Shown: positions 34,291 through 62,238, numbered from the stretch's first letter. The stretch is DNA of 64,000 nt from Cristatella mucedo (GCA_009760855.2 WPIO01000017.1:124001-188000); one strand, 5' to 3'. Made by a program: numbers and translations. The notes: a model not told the origin generated them from the sequence alone.

Positions 34291-34619
34291 AAATTTCACT
34301 TTAATTTCAATTTTTTCCAATTTGATCAAATTATAAAAAATTCAATAACATATTCAAAAGGAATTTATAAATTTTGTCCGTTACATAGCTAATGTCCATA
34401 ATGAACATTAAAACTTTCGTTGCAGTGTCTTTTTGTTTAGAAATTGCCGTTAGACACAGTAAACAGTCAGAACAATAGCTGTTTAAAGTTTTTTTTGATT
34501 TAGGATAAAAAATAGCTGTTTTACTGTTTCTGTTAAACAATTACCAGAAACCCTACCAGTCAGGAAAGTAGCTTCGCCAAGCAGGATCTAAGAACATGAT
34601 TTTGACAATTGGACGAGGC

Positions 34620-34715
34620 ATACTTACAGCGATATAAAGTGCCTAGAAAGAGATTGAGTTCTCTGGGTAATCTATTTCAAATTTATGATTATTATATTAT
34701 TGTTATTATTATTTT
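34620..34715 (+). repeat. L2-type 3' tail
   Basis: TTACAGCGATATAAAGTGCC, TAGAAAGAGATTGAGTTCTC and AT-rich TTATTATT repeats. Confidence 0.75.
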
Positions 34716-34855
34716 TATTTTTGTCAGTCCTCAGTACTCACTAGCAAACTAAATCCTTAGAACAGAATCCAAAATAATATTGAGCGGGTAGTCCTGCCCA
34801 AAATTCTGGCAACAAGGTTCAAGCAGAGCCTTAGACAAGTAGCCAAGAATATTAC

Positions 34856-49935
<15,080 letters not shown>

Positions 49936-49939
49936 CGCA

Positions 49940-50350
49940 GCGCCTGTGCAAATACGACTCGACGAGCTCGCCAGCGGCAGTGCGGGGCGTAGTCAAGGTG
50001 AGCAGGCTCGTGGCACTCGAGACTTGCACTCGGTCGCTAAGGGAAGGATGCTCGAACGACGACCCAAGAGACGCCTGCCCTCGACCTAGAGAGGTCCGTA
50101 GGACCGTAGTAGCACGAACGGGAACTCGACGAATCGGTGCGAGCTCCGCGCGAGCTCCGCGCTCGGCTTAGCTCTCTCTCCGGCCTGGTTGCCGTTCGTG
50201 GGGCGTGGAGCGCGCGCACACACAACATCGACTCTCGCCGTCCGCTCTTCGGCGACAGCGGGCGAAAAGGAAGCGTGCGCATTCCAAGGGCCTAGGAAGG
50301 AAGGAAGGGAAGAAAAGGCGTAGGGAAGGAAAGGCGTAGTAAGGGCCCCG
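49940..50350. promoter_or_regulatory. CpG-rich region, candidate promoter of gene B
   Basis: Dense CpG dinucleotides surround and precede exon 1 of gene B (for example GCGCGAGCTCCGCGCTCGGC near 50,150), in contrast to the AT-rich flanks. This fits an unmethylated promoter or 5' UTR. No TATA or initiator could be singled out. Confidence 0.35.
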
Positions 50351-50354
50351 ACCG

Positions 50355-52245
50355 AGGCTAAAGCCCGAACTCCAAGGTATGGCTGAAGGTAACGACTGGG
50401 TTTTGTCAACCCAATTGACAGCCGATCAAGGCCTTCTCACTAGTTAACAAACCTTCATAGCCTGCCCACCCCGTCCCCCCGCCAGAGGTCCTGGCCTTCT
50501 CCGGCCTGAGGCAAACTTTGTCATAATTCATAATATCATTTAAAGCGCCCTAAGAAGAAGAGGCCCGCAGTCGGATGGCTCTCACGTAAATTAGTGGACA
50601 TCGAAACTTTGGATACGTTGGTTCGTGGACCGCGGAGCAAAACACCTCGACAATTCTTACGGCTCGACTTCCTCTGCTGCTGCTGCTGCACAAACTCCGG
50701 CGGATCGTCCTTGGCTTCCTTTTCTGTGCTACTCAGTTGATCGGCTGTCCTAATGACTCACCTATACTTAACGAGATTTAGCTCTCTGAAAGTGTTAAAC
50801 CGACGTCTTAATGTTCTTGCTATTTGCACTGACATTATGTTGTCATTATGTATATTATGCTTCCTACGCAGAAAATGTAAATTGGCTAGAAAGAGATTGG
50901 GTTCTCTGAAGGCGCTATAAAGAATGTATTATTATTACATCTCTCACTTTCTCTTTGTTTCATTAGGTGAAGGCGGTTGTCTGCCGTTTGCCCTCGGGAA
51001 ACCGCTAGACTTTTGAGTTATGCTATCGAACCCCCACCCCCCCCCGTAAAATACCCGCTTACCTTTTCCAGCTTCGCGTCGCTAAAGGGAAACACACGTC
51101 AGCCACGCGTCAGCTGCTCGAGTCAGGAGCAGCCCACCGCGCCGCCAAGCCGCCACAGTGGGAGGGGGGTAACGCGTCAACAGGCGAGGAGGATTAAGGT
51201 AGTGTGTGTCTGGTATGTATGTGGACTGAGAGCAGCCGTTCGAGTGAAAGCCGAAGTAGTCTTTGGATGGGCTACCAAGTACTGGGCAGTACCGAGGGCC
51301 CCCTAGAAACCAAATAGGCCTATAGGCCGATAGGATTGGTTGGATAGTTGGCCGATAATAGGATAATGGTCGGCAAGGCAGACGAGTTGTATTCGTACGC
51401 TCGAAGCTGCTTGCCCTCTCCTGCGACTGAAATGAAGAAGATCTCCAGAAGTACCAGATTCGAGTGGTGGACACTTTCTATCTCTACTGACAGGATACGG
51501 TTGAAACTGCAAGGCCCGTAAAGATGAGTGAATACATCGAGCAGCTATAAAACCCCACGCCAAAAATTATTCAAATATATACCGGTATCGTCCCGATCTC
51601 GCCAGTGGCTGATGGAAATATCGGCTTCTGAATGATATCACGATTAAGGGGTATATGTATTATTATCTATGGTGGCTCAAGCCTGCTATTTCAATACTTG
51701 GTCATTTGACTTCCTGTCGTTTAGTGCAGATGCTGCCTGTTTGGGCTGAAGAATACGAAGTCACGAAGCACATGGAGTAATTACTGAGGCAAGGATAGTA
51801 CTGATCGCTGGCGTACACTGCCATCGTCTGCTTATCTATACACAATGACACTGCTTTCAAGAAGCATGAGTCGCACTTCATCGGAGTAGTTACTAATTTC
51901 AGTCGCGCAGCTATAACCTCTCGCACTAGTTATACGTAATGTGTTTTGTGCGAACTGTTCAGTTCATTTGTGAAAGTTCTTGGGTTTGGTAAGACCCCAG
52001 ATGAGGCTCTTGCACGCATCGACGGTCGCGGTCTATTGTTGGCAGGCGACTGGCCGACTAGTTTTATGATCCCATGACTACGAGGCTCCACGACTAGATG
52101 CCAAGCCTTACACGTACACTTTGATCCGTTTACGAAATGTGCAGTGTGACATAATCTGAAGGTAGTAACCGGATCTTGATCATCAATTCGGTGTGTATGT
52201 CTACCACTCGGATCGTTCACAGCTGATGTCTGGCAGTCCAAACAG
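50355..52245. other. Unassigned stretch with one L2 tail
   Basis: An L2-type tail in plus orientation lies at about 50,868-50,937 (GCAGAAAATGTAAATTGGCT, AGAAAGAGATTGGGTTCTCT, TTATTATTAC). A CTTTAG|CGACGC...AAAG|GTAAGC pair on the minus strand near 51,065-51,090 would bound a 19-bp micro-exon, which is too weak to call. Confidence 0.5.
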
Positions 52246-52251
52246 ACAGCT

Positions 52252-52252
52252 C

Positions 52253-52284
<32 letters not shown>

Positions 52285-52505
52285 AAGAGAGGGAGAGGAG
52301 AGAGACACAGCTCGAGAGAGGAGAGAGAGAGAGAGAGAGGGAGATAGAGAGAGGGAGAAGAGAGAAGAGGAGAGGAGAAGAGAGAGAAAGGAGAGGAAAG
52401 AGAGGGGAGAGGAGAGGAAAGGAGAGGAGTGAGAGAGGAGAGGAAAGGAGAAGAGAGGAGAAGAGAGGAGAGGAGAGGAGAGGAGAGGATAGGATAGGAG
52501 AGAGG
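52252..52505. repeat. (GA)n / (GGAGA)n microsatellite
   Basis: GA runs grade into GGAGA and GGATA units. Confidence 0.95.
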
Positions 52506-52629
52506 CTCGGGCTCTTCGCTGATAAAACCGAGTTCTTCACTGTCTTTACGTACCTGCTTTAGCCATTGACAATATGCTTAATCGATATCCACTTATCTAG
52601 GAAATAATCTTCGGCTGAAGCATCAATAT

Positions 52630-52860
52630 TCACACACATACACACACACACAAACACACAAACACACACACACACACTCACACACACTCACACACGCGCA
52701 TGCACGCACACACAAGCGCGCACATACACACGCACACACGCATGCACCCGAACTCACTCTCGCGCACACGCACTCGCACACGCACACGCACACGCACACG
52801 CACAAGCACACGCACAAGCACACGCACACACACACACACTCACACATGCGCACATACATC
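52630..52860. repeat. (CA)n microsatellite with (CACACG)n hexamers
   Basis: Mixed CA, CACACG, CACAAG and CACACT units. Confidence 0.95.
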
Positions 52861-53384
52861 ACAGCGCACGCGCGCGCCCTTGACACGAATTGTTGAACGT
52901 CCAGTCTATACCTATGGATACGCAGAACAATAACAGCGGCCATCGGTAACCTGGCAATGCTCGGCCATGGCAAAATCAATCCCACTGGAAAAAATTCATT
53001 AACAGACTTTAATTAGAAGAAATGTTTACGTGAATAATTTAAATAATACACTAATTTTTAAAATTTGAAGGCAAAACGATCTACGCTCGCAAACAGACAA
53101 AAAGTTTCGTCCCCTGGCCGTCGCCGGCACATACTTGACCTGCCGTTACCATGTACGCGACAACCATTTCTACTTCCGCTCTTGGCTCGTTGTAGTATGT
53201 GCGAAAACGTTCTTCTCGCGTTTGCAGTGTGCAGAATCTGCGCTCATACGGTTAGTGGACATCTACTTTCCTATAAGTTTTTTTGCAAGCCTTTTATCCA
53301 AGTAACGCTGCATGGGTTCCCCTCGCTTTCGCTACCCTTTTATAAACCCGCAGCCGGCCCTGAGCTCTCTCTCCCCCTCCCTCT

Positions 53385-53390
53385 CCTTCC

Positions 53391-53433
<43 letters not shown>

Positions 53434-53462
53434 CTCTCTCTACCTCTCTCTCCCTCTCCTTC

Positions 53463-53502
<40 letters not shown>
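53385..53502. repeat. (CT)n microsatellite
   Basis: CT runs with CTAT and CCTT interruptions. Confidence 0.95.
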
Positions 53503-53509
53503 CTGCAGC

Positions 53510-54405
53510 ACCTAGCTGTCAGAGTTCTGCTCGCAGCGTGAGCGTACACTATCGTTGGAACGATAAATTACTCGGTATTACTACGAACGCTCTTATTTTT
53601 AGCTATGGAGACGTCTTTTTGGTGGAGCCACGCCAGCCCCAGTGCCCGACTTCTCGGTTCTATGTTTGGGGCTGGGTGGTGCAGGAAAAAGTACATTATT
53701 GGCCGCATTATGCAGTGAATCCGTCGAAGGAATTGGATCAACAAACGGTATAATGCAGCATGCCGCTGACCATTTCTGTGATAGGCTTATCATTTAGCAT
53801 GCAGCAATGTTTCGGTAGATGCGAAACGTGTATCCGTTAAATACATAGCTATGCAGAAGGAAGACAGCTCACATGGCTCTAATAGCCTGCTGGGGCTCAC
53901 AGAATACAAAATTCTACATGTTTTCCTAGAGATATTTCGTGATTTAAAATTAAATGTTCGTTAATATTTACTTTGATACCCATTCATGATTCATGATTGA
54001 ATACTCATTCATCTAATGACAAATGTTTTGTACGTCTCAAGCATCTCGACATAACTAGAGGTATTCTCAGAAGGAACCACCCACCGGTCTCCTTTACAAT
54101 GAGTGCACGGTCTGCTTATTTTAAAGAATGCTGAAATTATTTTGGATAATGTTATAGCGTTTCGTTTCTTACCGTGGATTTTTGCCAAGATAGTGAGTTT
54201 TCGTCGGCAGGTCTAGAGAACGAGAATGTATGCAGAGCTCCAAGTCACACTTGACTTAAAATACCATTTTATTGCCTCAATCACGGCCAATACCCAACCC
54301 TGATAATTATCGGTTGAATGCCAATCTCAGCTTTGTAGAATGTTATATCTTTGAGCTTTGATGTTCTGTTAGCCTGTTTACCTTGAGCAGCTAATACGTC
54401 AATGA
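53510..54405. other. Unassigned stretch
   Basis: Short frames without motifs. No repeat was recognised. Confidence 0.4.
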
Positions 54406-54412
54406 ATATCTA

Positions 54413-54806
54413 TAATAATAATAATAATAATAATAATATTGCACTTGATAAAGCGCCCTCAGAGAACTTAATCTCTTTCTAGGTGCTTTACATTTGCTGC
54501 AAAGTGATACGCAATAGAATAGTAAGTAAAATCATGCTTGAAAAACAAACAAAATGAATAACATGGTTAGGGGTTACATGCACTGGGTCAGCATGCAAAT
54601 GTGGTTAGTGGCAGCATGAACAGTGTCAGCACGCATAAGCACATCGAGGACGAATCACAAGGACCCACTAAATGCTGTCCTAAATAGGTATGTTTTTAAG
54701 TTTCTTTTAAATGTGGTCAGGTCAGGGGATGTTCTGATGCAGGTCGGGAGGGAGTTCCAGGCTGTGGGAGCATACGAGCTAAATGCACGGTCTCCAAAGG
54801 ATCTAT
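54413..54806 (-). mobile_element. L2-type LINE 3' end, young copy
   Basis: AATAATAATAATAATAATAA tail, TTGATAAAGCGCCCTCAGAG, 3' UTR and the C-terminal coding end. The minus-strand reading repeats RAFSSYAPTAW-type sequence. It is nearly identical to 37,990-38,380. Confidence 0.9.
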
Positions 54807-54809
54807 AAA

Positions 54810-55410
54810 TGGTTGTGTGGATCCTGCTATGGCCACTATACTCATACCTATAATAACGACATCGTAACTTGCAGCTTGAACTAACCGAATGTCATTGATC
54901 GTTCTCCTAGAGAACAGCAGGAATTTACCGGAGAAGCTTGCTGGCTCAGCAAAGAGGAGCATTTTCGCTGTGAACATAAGTAGGACAGAGCTCTTTCTCC
55001 AGCCTTTGCTGGACCATACTCTAGCGAATCTGGCTGTGGTTACCCAAAACACTGCCATATTGCAATGGAAGGAGTTTTTCTAGTCGCTTAGGGGTCAGTT
55101 GTGGCTCATTAGCAGAGTCGGATGCCGGCAAGTGCTAGTGCCTGCATCTGACATCATCGAGACACATTCTTCTCATACTCACATTTGTTTCTATGAAACC
55201 TTTTAAGGTATTAATGCTGTACAAATGCTACTGTCAGGTCAGTCACATTCTGCTATTGTTCATGAGTAATCACTCTGTAAGTCGTGGTTTTGGATATTTC
55301 GGTCTCGGACATTTAGGTCCAGTCAGTTTGCAGTCTGGCTCATGATCTGGAAGCTGTAGATCACTATCTGGACGTTTCTACGTGGCACTTTGTTTCGGTG
55401 CTCAGCAGCA
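54810..55410. other. Unassigned stretch
   Basis: Open frames on both strands at 54,820-55,080, none recognised. Confidence 0.35.
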
Positions 55411-55414
55411 CTTG

Positions 55415-56045
55415 TAGTACTGACTCCCTGTCGTCAAGCATTGAATTGTCTTCAAGACCCTCTGCCTGGATTACTGGTGGCTTCTTCTTGCTGACACCAG
55501 CCTACTGATGCGACCTCCTTTGTTCATCCTGTCATGTGCCCTCACACTACTTTCTTCCTATCATCTAGTCGTCGCACCATCCCTAGCACTTAATTGATAT
55601 CGCTTTGTGATCAGGCTTTCAGTTTGTATGCACGAAAGGTCCAACACTTGCTTCCGGCTTCTATCGCTACCTGTAATGGCTTTAGATCATTTAAGGCTGA
55701 TGTGAAGACACATCTTCTCCGGTCAGCTTTCCCTTTGACCCAGTGAAACTGTCTTTTTTGTTCCCGTGTGCCTGGCATGCATCAAACCTGTGCATGATTC
55801 AGTGCATGTTACTAGCCAGAGGTCCTACTTACCGGTAGCCCTGAGTGTTCTTGTGTGCTTAAGCATTCTGGCCTAAGAGTGATATTTGTTAGCTTTTGCA
55901 CGATTGTCTAAGCATACTACAATTCATTTGGTTAACCCTCGTTTAGTGATGTTCTTGCAGCAAATTATGAAGCACCTGAATTCAGATTTAGACTCTTAGG
56001 ATGCTACACAAATGATTATATTATTTATATTATTATCATCATCAC
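55415..56045 (+). mobile_element. L2-type LINE 3' end, second subfamily
   Basis: The plus strand reads FSLYARKVQHLLPASIATCN, then GFRSFKADVKTHLLRSAFPL and a stop at about 55,745. A 3' UTR unlike the common subfamily follows, with a variant tail: CAGCAAATTATGAAGCACCT, GAATTCAGATTTAGACTCTT, AGGATGCTACAC, ATTATATTATTTATATTATT. The FKADVKTHLLRSAF end is a standard L2 C-terminus. Confidence 0.75.
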
Positions 56046-56334
56046 CCGTGAACTGTCTCACATCAGCTATTGATTTATGGTGCTTGCTATTTTACCTGAC
56101 GTCTTGATAGGCGGCCTTGTGCATACCAATAAGTACTGCTTAGGAAATCAGCTAGGAGGGAGTATTCAATGATACCCAGGATTTCAGTGTTGCCGAAGCA
56201 TCAGCAGCAGCAGCTGGTTATTTACGTTATGGCTCAGCCGGAAAGTTGGTGCAGTACAGTTTCTGGTTTTTGTACCTTGCCTGATTGTATCTGTCTTGGC
56301 TGACAGTGTGACACTGGAATGCCTTGATTTTTGT

Positions 56335-56451
56335 GAGCTGGTGAAGGTATGGCAGACTTTGTCTTTGACTCTGTGCACCACTGCACCTTAGGGTTCCACA
56401 TCAAGACGGTCAGGCTGGACCAGTGCAAGCTCAACGTAAAAGAAGTGGGAG
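56335..56451 (+). CDS. Candidate exon, unrecognised
   Basis: From a possible acceptor (GGTGAAG|GTATGG) an open frame reads [35 protein letters not shown] and ends at a good donor (GGGAG|GTGAGTAC). Its mix of hydrophobic, charged and Cys residues looks more protein-like than nearby frames. The acceptor is weak. I do not recognise the peptide. Confidence 0.3.
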
Positions 56452-56552
56452 GTGAGTACAGCACGGTGCAGCAGAGAACGAGAGGCGCTGCTTCGTTTGA
56501 AAAGACGAGTAAGCAGCATAATTCAAAGTTCAAACTCGCTTCTATACTGTGT

Positions 56553-56558
56553 AAGTGT

Positions 56559-56633
<75 letters not shown>

Positions 56634-56658
56634 TGCGTGCGTGTGTATGCGCGTGTGC

Positions 56659-56698
<40 letters not shown>
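56553..56698. repeat. (GT)n microsatellite
   Basis: GT repeats with GCGTGC interruptions. Confidence 0.95.
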
Positions 56699-57308
56699 TC
56701 TCTAGTTTTTCCTGTGCTTGTACTATGCTATGTTAATATAATTTCTTTGAGAACTCGAACTGCATGGGCTTCGCCACAGTTCATAAAGCACCAACATATC
56801 AGCCTGTCACCTGGCATGCTGCGGGTGGCCTGTCGCATTAATGAAGCTCGGCCTAGAGTGTAGAAATAGCATGTAACAAAACACTGAGTTTGGCTTGTTC
56901 GCTCGACCAGTTTGCAGAGCACCGCCGCGGTCCGTAAAGCAGAAGCTGCAAGCAAGGGCCCGACGAAGCTGGGCGACTGCAGCTTCTCTCTCACTTGTTG
57001 CTCTTCCCTGAGCTTCGATTTCTGCAATCGGTGGGAGCTGATATTAGTACTATTTGGCTGCTGAGCAGTGTAGTGCAGATGCAGTCATTCAGCCATCTAT
57101 GGCACGCTGCAGGTATACAGGGGCAGGCTCAGCTGCAGCTGTTAGCGTTCCTAGTGGATGAACAGCTGATGTGCTGCCCAGGACCTTTCTGCCAAGAAGT
57201 TCGGATGGTGGTGCTTAGAATGACTGAGTGCTGACGATTGTGAAGCTCCTCAAAGTAAAATCAGAATAAAGAGGTTTCCTCTAAGGAAACTACAGCCTGA
57301 TCGTCTAG

Positions 57309-57310
<2 letters not shown>

Positions 57311-57363
<53 letters not shown>

Positions 57364-57430
57364 TCTCTCTCTATCTATCTCTCTTTCATCTCTATCATAT
57401 CTCTCTCTTTCTTTCTTTCTCTCTCATCTC
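57311..57430. repeat. (CT)n microsatellite
   Basis: CT run with CTAT and CTTT variants. Confidence 0.95.
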
Positions 57431-57813
57431 TCCCTTGCTCACCTCCCTCTTTTTCTCTCACAAGACTGAGTCGCAGGACCGAGCTGCAGGTTATGGACCC
57501 GAGGAAAAAAAACTAGTCTGGAGCAGCTCCACCGTACCCATAGCTCTAGTCGTCGACAGCCCTTTAAGGCAGAGCACGCGACGTGAGACTTCGGCAGCAT
57601 GTTCATCGACATTGTGTTTTGTGAAGTTGCCTCGGCAAGTCACTTCTGGGCAACACTGCGCATGGGATGCAGCCAGCCTGCTGCTGTAATGTGAAAGGCC
57701 AGAGGCCCTAATCCATTGCACGCCTAGGCATGCCCAGCCGAGAAATTGCCCGATTAGGCACGAAAGGGTAGGCAATTCAGCTCTTTCATCACCCTAGCAT
57801 AAGCCATTGGCCA

Positions 57814-58107
57814 TTGGCTGACATCCACCACCACCGGCTCCCCTTCCTTCCCCCCTCTCTTTCCTTGCCCGCCCCCAGTTCAGTTGGTGAGCTGGGCAGT
57901 GTAAGCGCGAAAGGCATCGTGCTTGCCGCATGGCAAAAGATTACCCGAGAGAGCAGCTACCTTTTTCTAGCCAGACTCTTCCTCTATGCCCAAGTGCATC
58001 AGCCTATCTATCGGCCGTATCAGGGTGAACTCTCGAGCCGATCGTCGCCTGGTGGGCCATCTTTGTACACTTTATCTTCTGAGTCATTGTATTCAGAGCT
58101 CGAATGA
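57814..58107 (+). CDS. Candidate C-terminal exon or small ORF, unrecognised
   Basis: A 97-codon frame begins MADIHHHRLPFLPPSLSLPA. Its second half reads RLFLYAQVHQPIYRPYQGEL, then SSRSSPGGPSLYTLSSESLY and SELE before TGA. The Tyr/Ser/Pro-rich end looks like a cytoplasmic tail. A perfect 11-bp hairpin (58,102-58,134) overlaps and follows the stop. No family is recognised and no strong splice acceptor was chosen. Confidence 0.25.
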   Translation: MADIHHHRLPFLPPSLSLPAPSSVGELGSVSAKGIVLAAWQKITRESSYLFLARLFLYAQVHQPIYRPYQGELSSRSSPGGPSLYTLSSESLYSELE

Positions 58108-58139
58108 ATGCCAGTGAGTGCACGGCATTCATTCTAAGG

Positions 58140-59265
58140 ATTACAGTACGTGAATTGGTAGGATCAGGAGAGACTTTAATATAGGGAGGGGCGCTTTGAT
58201 AAAGATGGGTGTCGCTGCAGTAGTTCCTTGTGCATGGCCTTGGCTTCGAACAGTGATCCCAGGTGACTGGCTAGGAAGGGGAAAAGGCTTATCATTGCAG
58301 TGCAACTCCACCTTGTTGGCGCTCAGCAAGCCACGAGGCTCTAAGCTAAGTCTCGAGTGCGCTCAGAGATGAGAAGCGGATCTAAAATGATTTGCTTTTT
58401 GATAACCTGGCCAAGTTAAAACGGCTGATAAATAAACGAGTGTGTGAAGCATAAGCAGATGCAAGGAAATGCGTTTGTAACCAGCTGGCTGCTGCACTGG
58501 TTTTGGGTCTTGAGCATACGAACTTACTCACGCAAATTGAAGTATGATGGCCGTTGAGTCGCACTTAGTTCTTTAAAAAGATGTGCTGCCAGCCTGGGGT
58601 GGCTTGGTATGGTTTACCACGGGCACATTTGGATTCACGGGAATTACATTTGGATTTACACTGGCTGCCACTGTCTCAGCTCGGCTCTCACTTGCGTGAC
58701 CTTTAGCTTCAAATCTCTTGTCGCTCGTAGTCTCTTTGTTGGCATCTCATGTACAGGCAGCAGAATTGCGCTGTCCTACCTGGAAGCTCACTGGAGGAGC
58801 CACTTTTAATCTGCTTGCAAAAAACTGCAGCTCTGAGCACAGTTGTATGCTGCAGTTGAGTTCTAGCTAGATGCTCGGCTTCTCGAGCCTTCTCAGGTCG
58901 ACTTGTCGGTGACAACTTGTTTATTTGGCTAGTAGTGATGCATGTCTCACCTGGGAGTCCATGAGCTTGCACTAATGCTATTTTCGCATTCTGGTCGATA
59001 CAGAATTGCACCTCCCTCCTCCACCCACCGACTTAAGCTTTGTGATTCAAAGCAGAATGGCTCCTGCAGGTCTGATAGTCTACTGATGGAACCAAATATA
59101 TTTCTAGGCACTTCACATCGAGTGGAAAAGTGGATGATTGATTCATAAAACATGCATAACATGCACAATTGCAGCATGCATGAGAACATTAAGGACTATC
59201 ACATGGACGAATTAATTGTTACGAGGAGCATTTGGATTCTTAGCTTTACTTGGGATATTTTAATT
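58140..59265. other. Unassigned stretch
   Basis: Only short frames without motifs. Confidence 0.4.
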
Positions 59266-59269
59266 TTTC

Positions 59270-59400
59270 ATTAGCTGATTTAACAGCCTCATTTATATAA
59301 CCTTAACGGCTATCACCACCGTTTGAAGTGAGTAATAAAGGATCGCCCACTGCAGGACTCGAACCCATGACCTAGATTGTAAAGAGCAAGTGACTTACCT
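59270..59400 (-). mobile_element. SINE-B
   Basis: TTAGCTGATTTAACAGCCTC, AACGGCTATCACCACCG, AATAAAGGATCGCCCACTGC, AGGACTCGAACCCATGACC (B box). Confidence 0.8.
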
Positions 59401-59445
59401 CCTGAGAAAAAAGGTGTCGGCAAGTCAGAGGTTGCCATAATGTCA

Positions 59446-60180
59446 GTCAATAATAATAATAATAAAATATTTGTATAGCGACCTCAGAGAACTGAATCTT
59501 TCTCTCTATGCACTTTACCGATGCTGCATATAAAGCATTACCAAATTTTTGGGGGTAATATCCCCAAGTAGCGGGCACGAGCTAGTAAGCAGGTACATGC
59601 ACACGAAGGATGAATCACAAAGACCCACCAAATGCTGTAATAAAAAGGTGCATTTTAATCTTCTTTTTAAATGCTGTCATGTCAGGGGACGTTGTGTTGT
59701 GCATCGGTAGTGAGTTTCTGCAAAGGACCTGAAGGCATGGTCCCCAAAAGATTTGAGTTTCAGTACAGGCGAAATTAATGGCCTATGGTCAGAGAAGCCG
59801 GTGATTTATGGGAAGCATGAGAAGTAAGAATTTCGGAGAGATTAGCCTGAGCAGGCATGCAGGATGTAAAGGTGAGTAGCAGGACCTTAAAGGCAAAGGC
59901 TGCTTGATGGGAAGCCAGTGCCGGTCGGGGAGAGGCAGTGAAATGTGGCAGCTCTGTAATTCGGCAGGCTGTGGCGGCTGCGTTCAAAGCAGATAAGCCC
60001 AGCTGCTGCCTAGTTTTGCCCCCCCCCTCCTGTCTGTATGTGCGTCGAGGTGCAGGCAGAGAAAGACTTCCAGGAGAGAGTTGCATAAGTCAAGATCGGA
60101 TCGAGAAAATGCTCGGACCATGTTGGCACAGCACCCTTATCTAAGCATGCCCGAAGCATGCCTCAATGGTTCGCTTTGTA
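59446..60180 (-). mobile_element. L2-type LINE 3' end, diverged
   Basis: AATAATAATAATAAAATATT, TGTATAGCGACCTCAGAGAA, CTATGCACTTTACCGATGCT. The body is homologous to 47.84-48.6 kb on the minus strand with indels (for example AAGGATGAATCACAAAGACC). The coding end is broken. Confidence 0.8.
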
Positions 60181-60184
60181 CTGG

Positions 60185-61915
60185 GGAGCAGGAGTTAGTT
60201 ACACTGTGCTGGCAGCCCAGACAGCAAGGCAGTGCATTGCATTGTTTTTTGCCTGCTTGACCGACCCTGGATGCAGCCCCGGTGAGTGGAAGTGCTCCCA
60301 GGCCAGAGAATGAGCTGCGGAACGAATCTGCTCCAAGCCCTTTAACATCCTCGGCCAGATGGTTATCACCCAGCTCAGCTCGGTCCCTGGCTGCTCTGCC
60401 CCGAGCAGTGTCAGCTCCCCAATCTCCTCAGGCTAGTGACAGCTTGTGACTGCGGCCAACTGCCACTAGCAGCTGCAGGCAGCTGGTGGAACAGTATCCA
60501 CTGCCACTCCAGCTCTTTCAGGCACCCTTCGAGCGTTTTCGTGCCCAGGGCTGAGCATGCCAAGGCACCCGGCCGCTCAGTTTTGCCGGTCGTTTCACTC
60601 GACGCACGGATCACCTCGTGCGATGCCGAGGTCTTTGCGGTGGGTGATGCCGAGATATCTTGGTGCAAACCTGCTGGCATTGACGGGCTGGCATTGACAC
60701 AGGGAGCAGCAGGCTGTCTGGCTCACTCTGGCACGTCTAGTCCCAGGTGCCAGGCTTCCAGCCAGCTCTCTTCCAGCCGGCCCTTTTTCGCCTGCCAGAT
60801 CGCTTCCTTCTCTGCCAGTGAGTCGTCCCCTGTCTGTTGAGCCGCCTTGCACACCACAATGTCACACACAACTAGCAACACTTGGCAGCAAGCAGAGCAC
60901 CTATGCTACCAAGGTACACCACCTGTACACCACCATTACGCCTGTACACCAACGCCTTGCAACGCCACCATTCTGTAAGTAATACACAAGGCTTTGTTTT
61001 CTGCGTTTTATTTGCTCTCCTGTGCTTCCTTGCATTGGCAAGCAGCGTGGATTTGAAAGATTGCACGAAAGTCTACTTTAGACAAATCCCTATGCCACCC
61101 CAGTATTAGCCTGAATGAGTCTGTGGCCTTGCTGGCTGCTTAACCTTCAAAAAACTAGGACGAAATCACTTGCTCTGCTGAGAAGAATTAGATGGTTTCC
61201 AATCAACAATTATGGGAGCACACCTGGAGACTGCTTCTGCTGCTGCTTCTGCTGGTGGTGCTGCTGACGTGACCGGTGCAGGCAATAAAATTGACTTGGA
61301 GCAATCAATAATGACTGCTGCTGTGAGTAGAAATATATAATTCAGTCCAGTGGTCCAAACATGCTTGGTCCAAGGCATGCCCAAGTAAAAGACACTGTAT
61401 CTGGTATTGGACCCAGCACAAGCATCCCAGTTGTCTAAGCTGACTGCATACCTATTTGGAGCACCAGTCTGTAAATGACAGGCAACTGTCGCTAGTGTTG
61501 CTTGGCCACGGCCAGTAAATCACAGCCAGTCACTGCCTGGGTTGCCATGAAGCTTTGTGGCAATCTTGGTAGGTAGAGTAAGCTTTCCCTACCAAAGTAG
61601 GCCAGCTGTGACCAGCAAACAGCTGCTGGTACTGGCAACAATAGCTTACCTGTGCAGTAGACCATGCTTGCTTGCCGGTCTAGGGCATCTTTCCAAACGA
61701 AACTTATTTGCTGAGCCTGTTTTTGCAGCTAGCTGCTGGGCTGCAACGAGTGCCCGAGTGTGTGCCCAACTCGTGCCCAACGTGGGCACGAGTGCCTCTG
61801 CATGCAGGCACGAGTGTATTGCATGCAGCATTCTTCAGACTAACAACCCACTTGTGTGTAGGGGGCACCATGTCGGTCTGTGTTCTGGCTGGCCAGTTGC
61901 CCTCGTGTCGTGTGT
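60185..61915. other. Unassigned, GC-richer stretch
   Basis: Many short competing frames and a CTGCTTCTGCTG-type triplet run at about 61,230-61,265. A minus-strand donor (GCACAG|GTAAGC) lies at about 61,650 without a supportable exon. Confidence 0.35.
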
Positions 61916-61922
61916 TCATATA

Positions 61923-62238
61923 AAAGATTCTGGAAGGAGTCTTGGCAGACCAGTTAAGCTCTTATTAGAAAAAGTTAAACCTAGCAAGTTCCAAATTTGG
62001 TTTTAGTGCTAACCACTGCACAGAGTCTGCACTGCTCTGACTGTTGAACGACCTTCTTAAGAATGCAGATTCAGATAGATTCTCTCTACTGGTTTTGCTA
62101 GATCTTTCGGCAGATTTTGATAATGTTGATCACCCCAAGTCCTTCTAGAGCCCCTGTCATCTCGCCTGGACATCACTGGTACTGTGCTGAAATAGCTTGG
62201 GTCCTATCTCAGTAGACTTCAGAACATTGATGTCAATA
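61923..62238 (+). mobile_element. L2-type LINE reverse transcriptase fragment (motif A region)
   Basis: Frame-broken plus-strand sequence reads KILEGVLADQLSSY, FSANHCTESALL, FSLLVLLDLSADFDNVDHP (reverse transcriptase motif A, family F/LDLSAAFDTVDH) and GSYLSRRLQNIDVN-like. It covers the part of the polymerase missing from 26.3 kb. It is directly abutted by a minus-oriented L2 tail. Confidence 0.75.

Noticed and set aside
34550-34600. Short minus-strand exon (DPAWRSYFPDW) as the Pro-rich exon of gene B
   Set aside because: The phase at its donor does not match gene A, the donor is weak and it is not Pro-rich.
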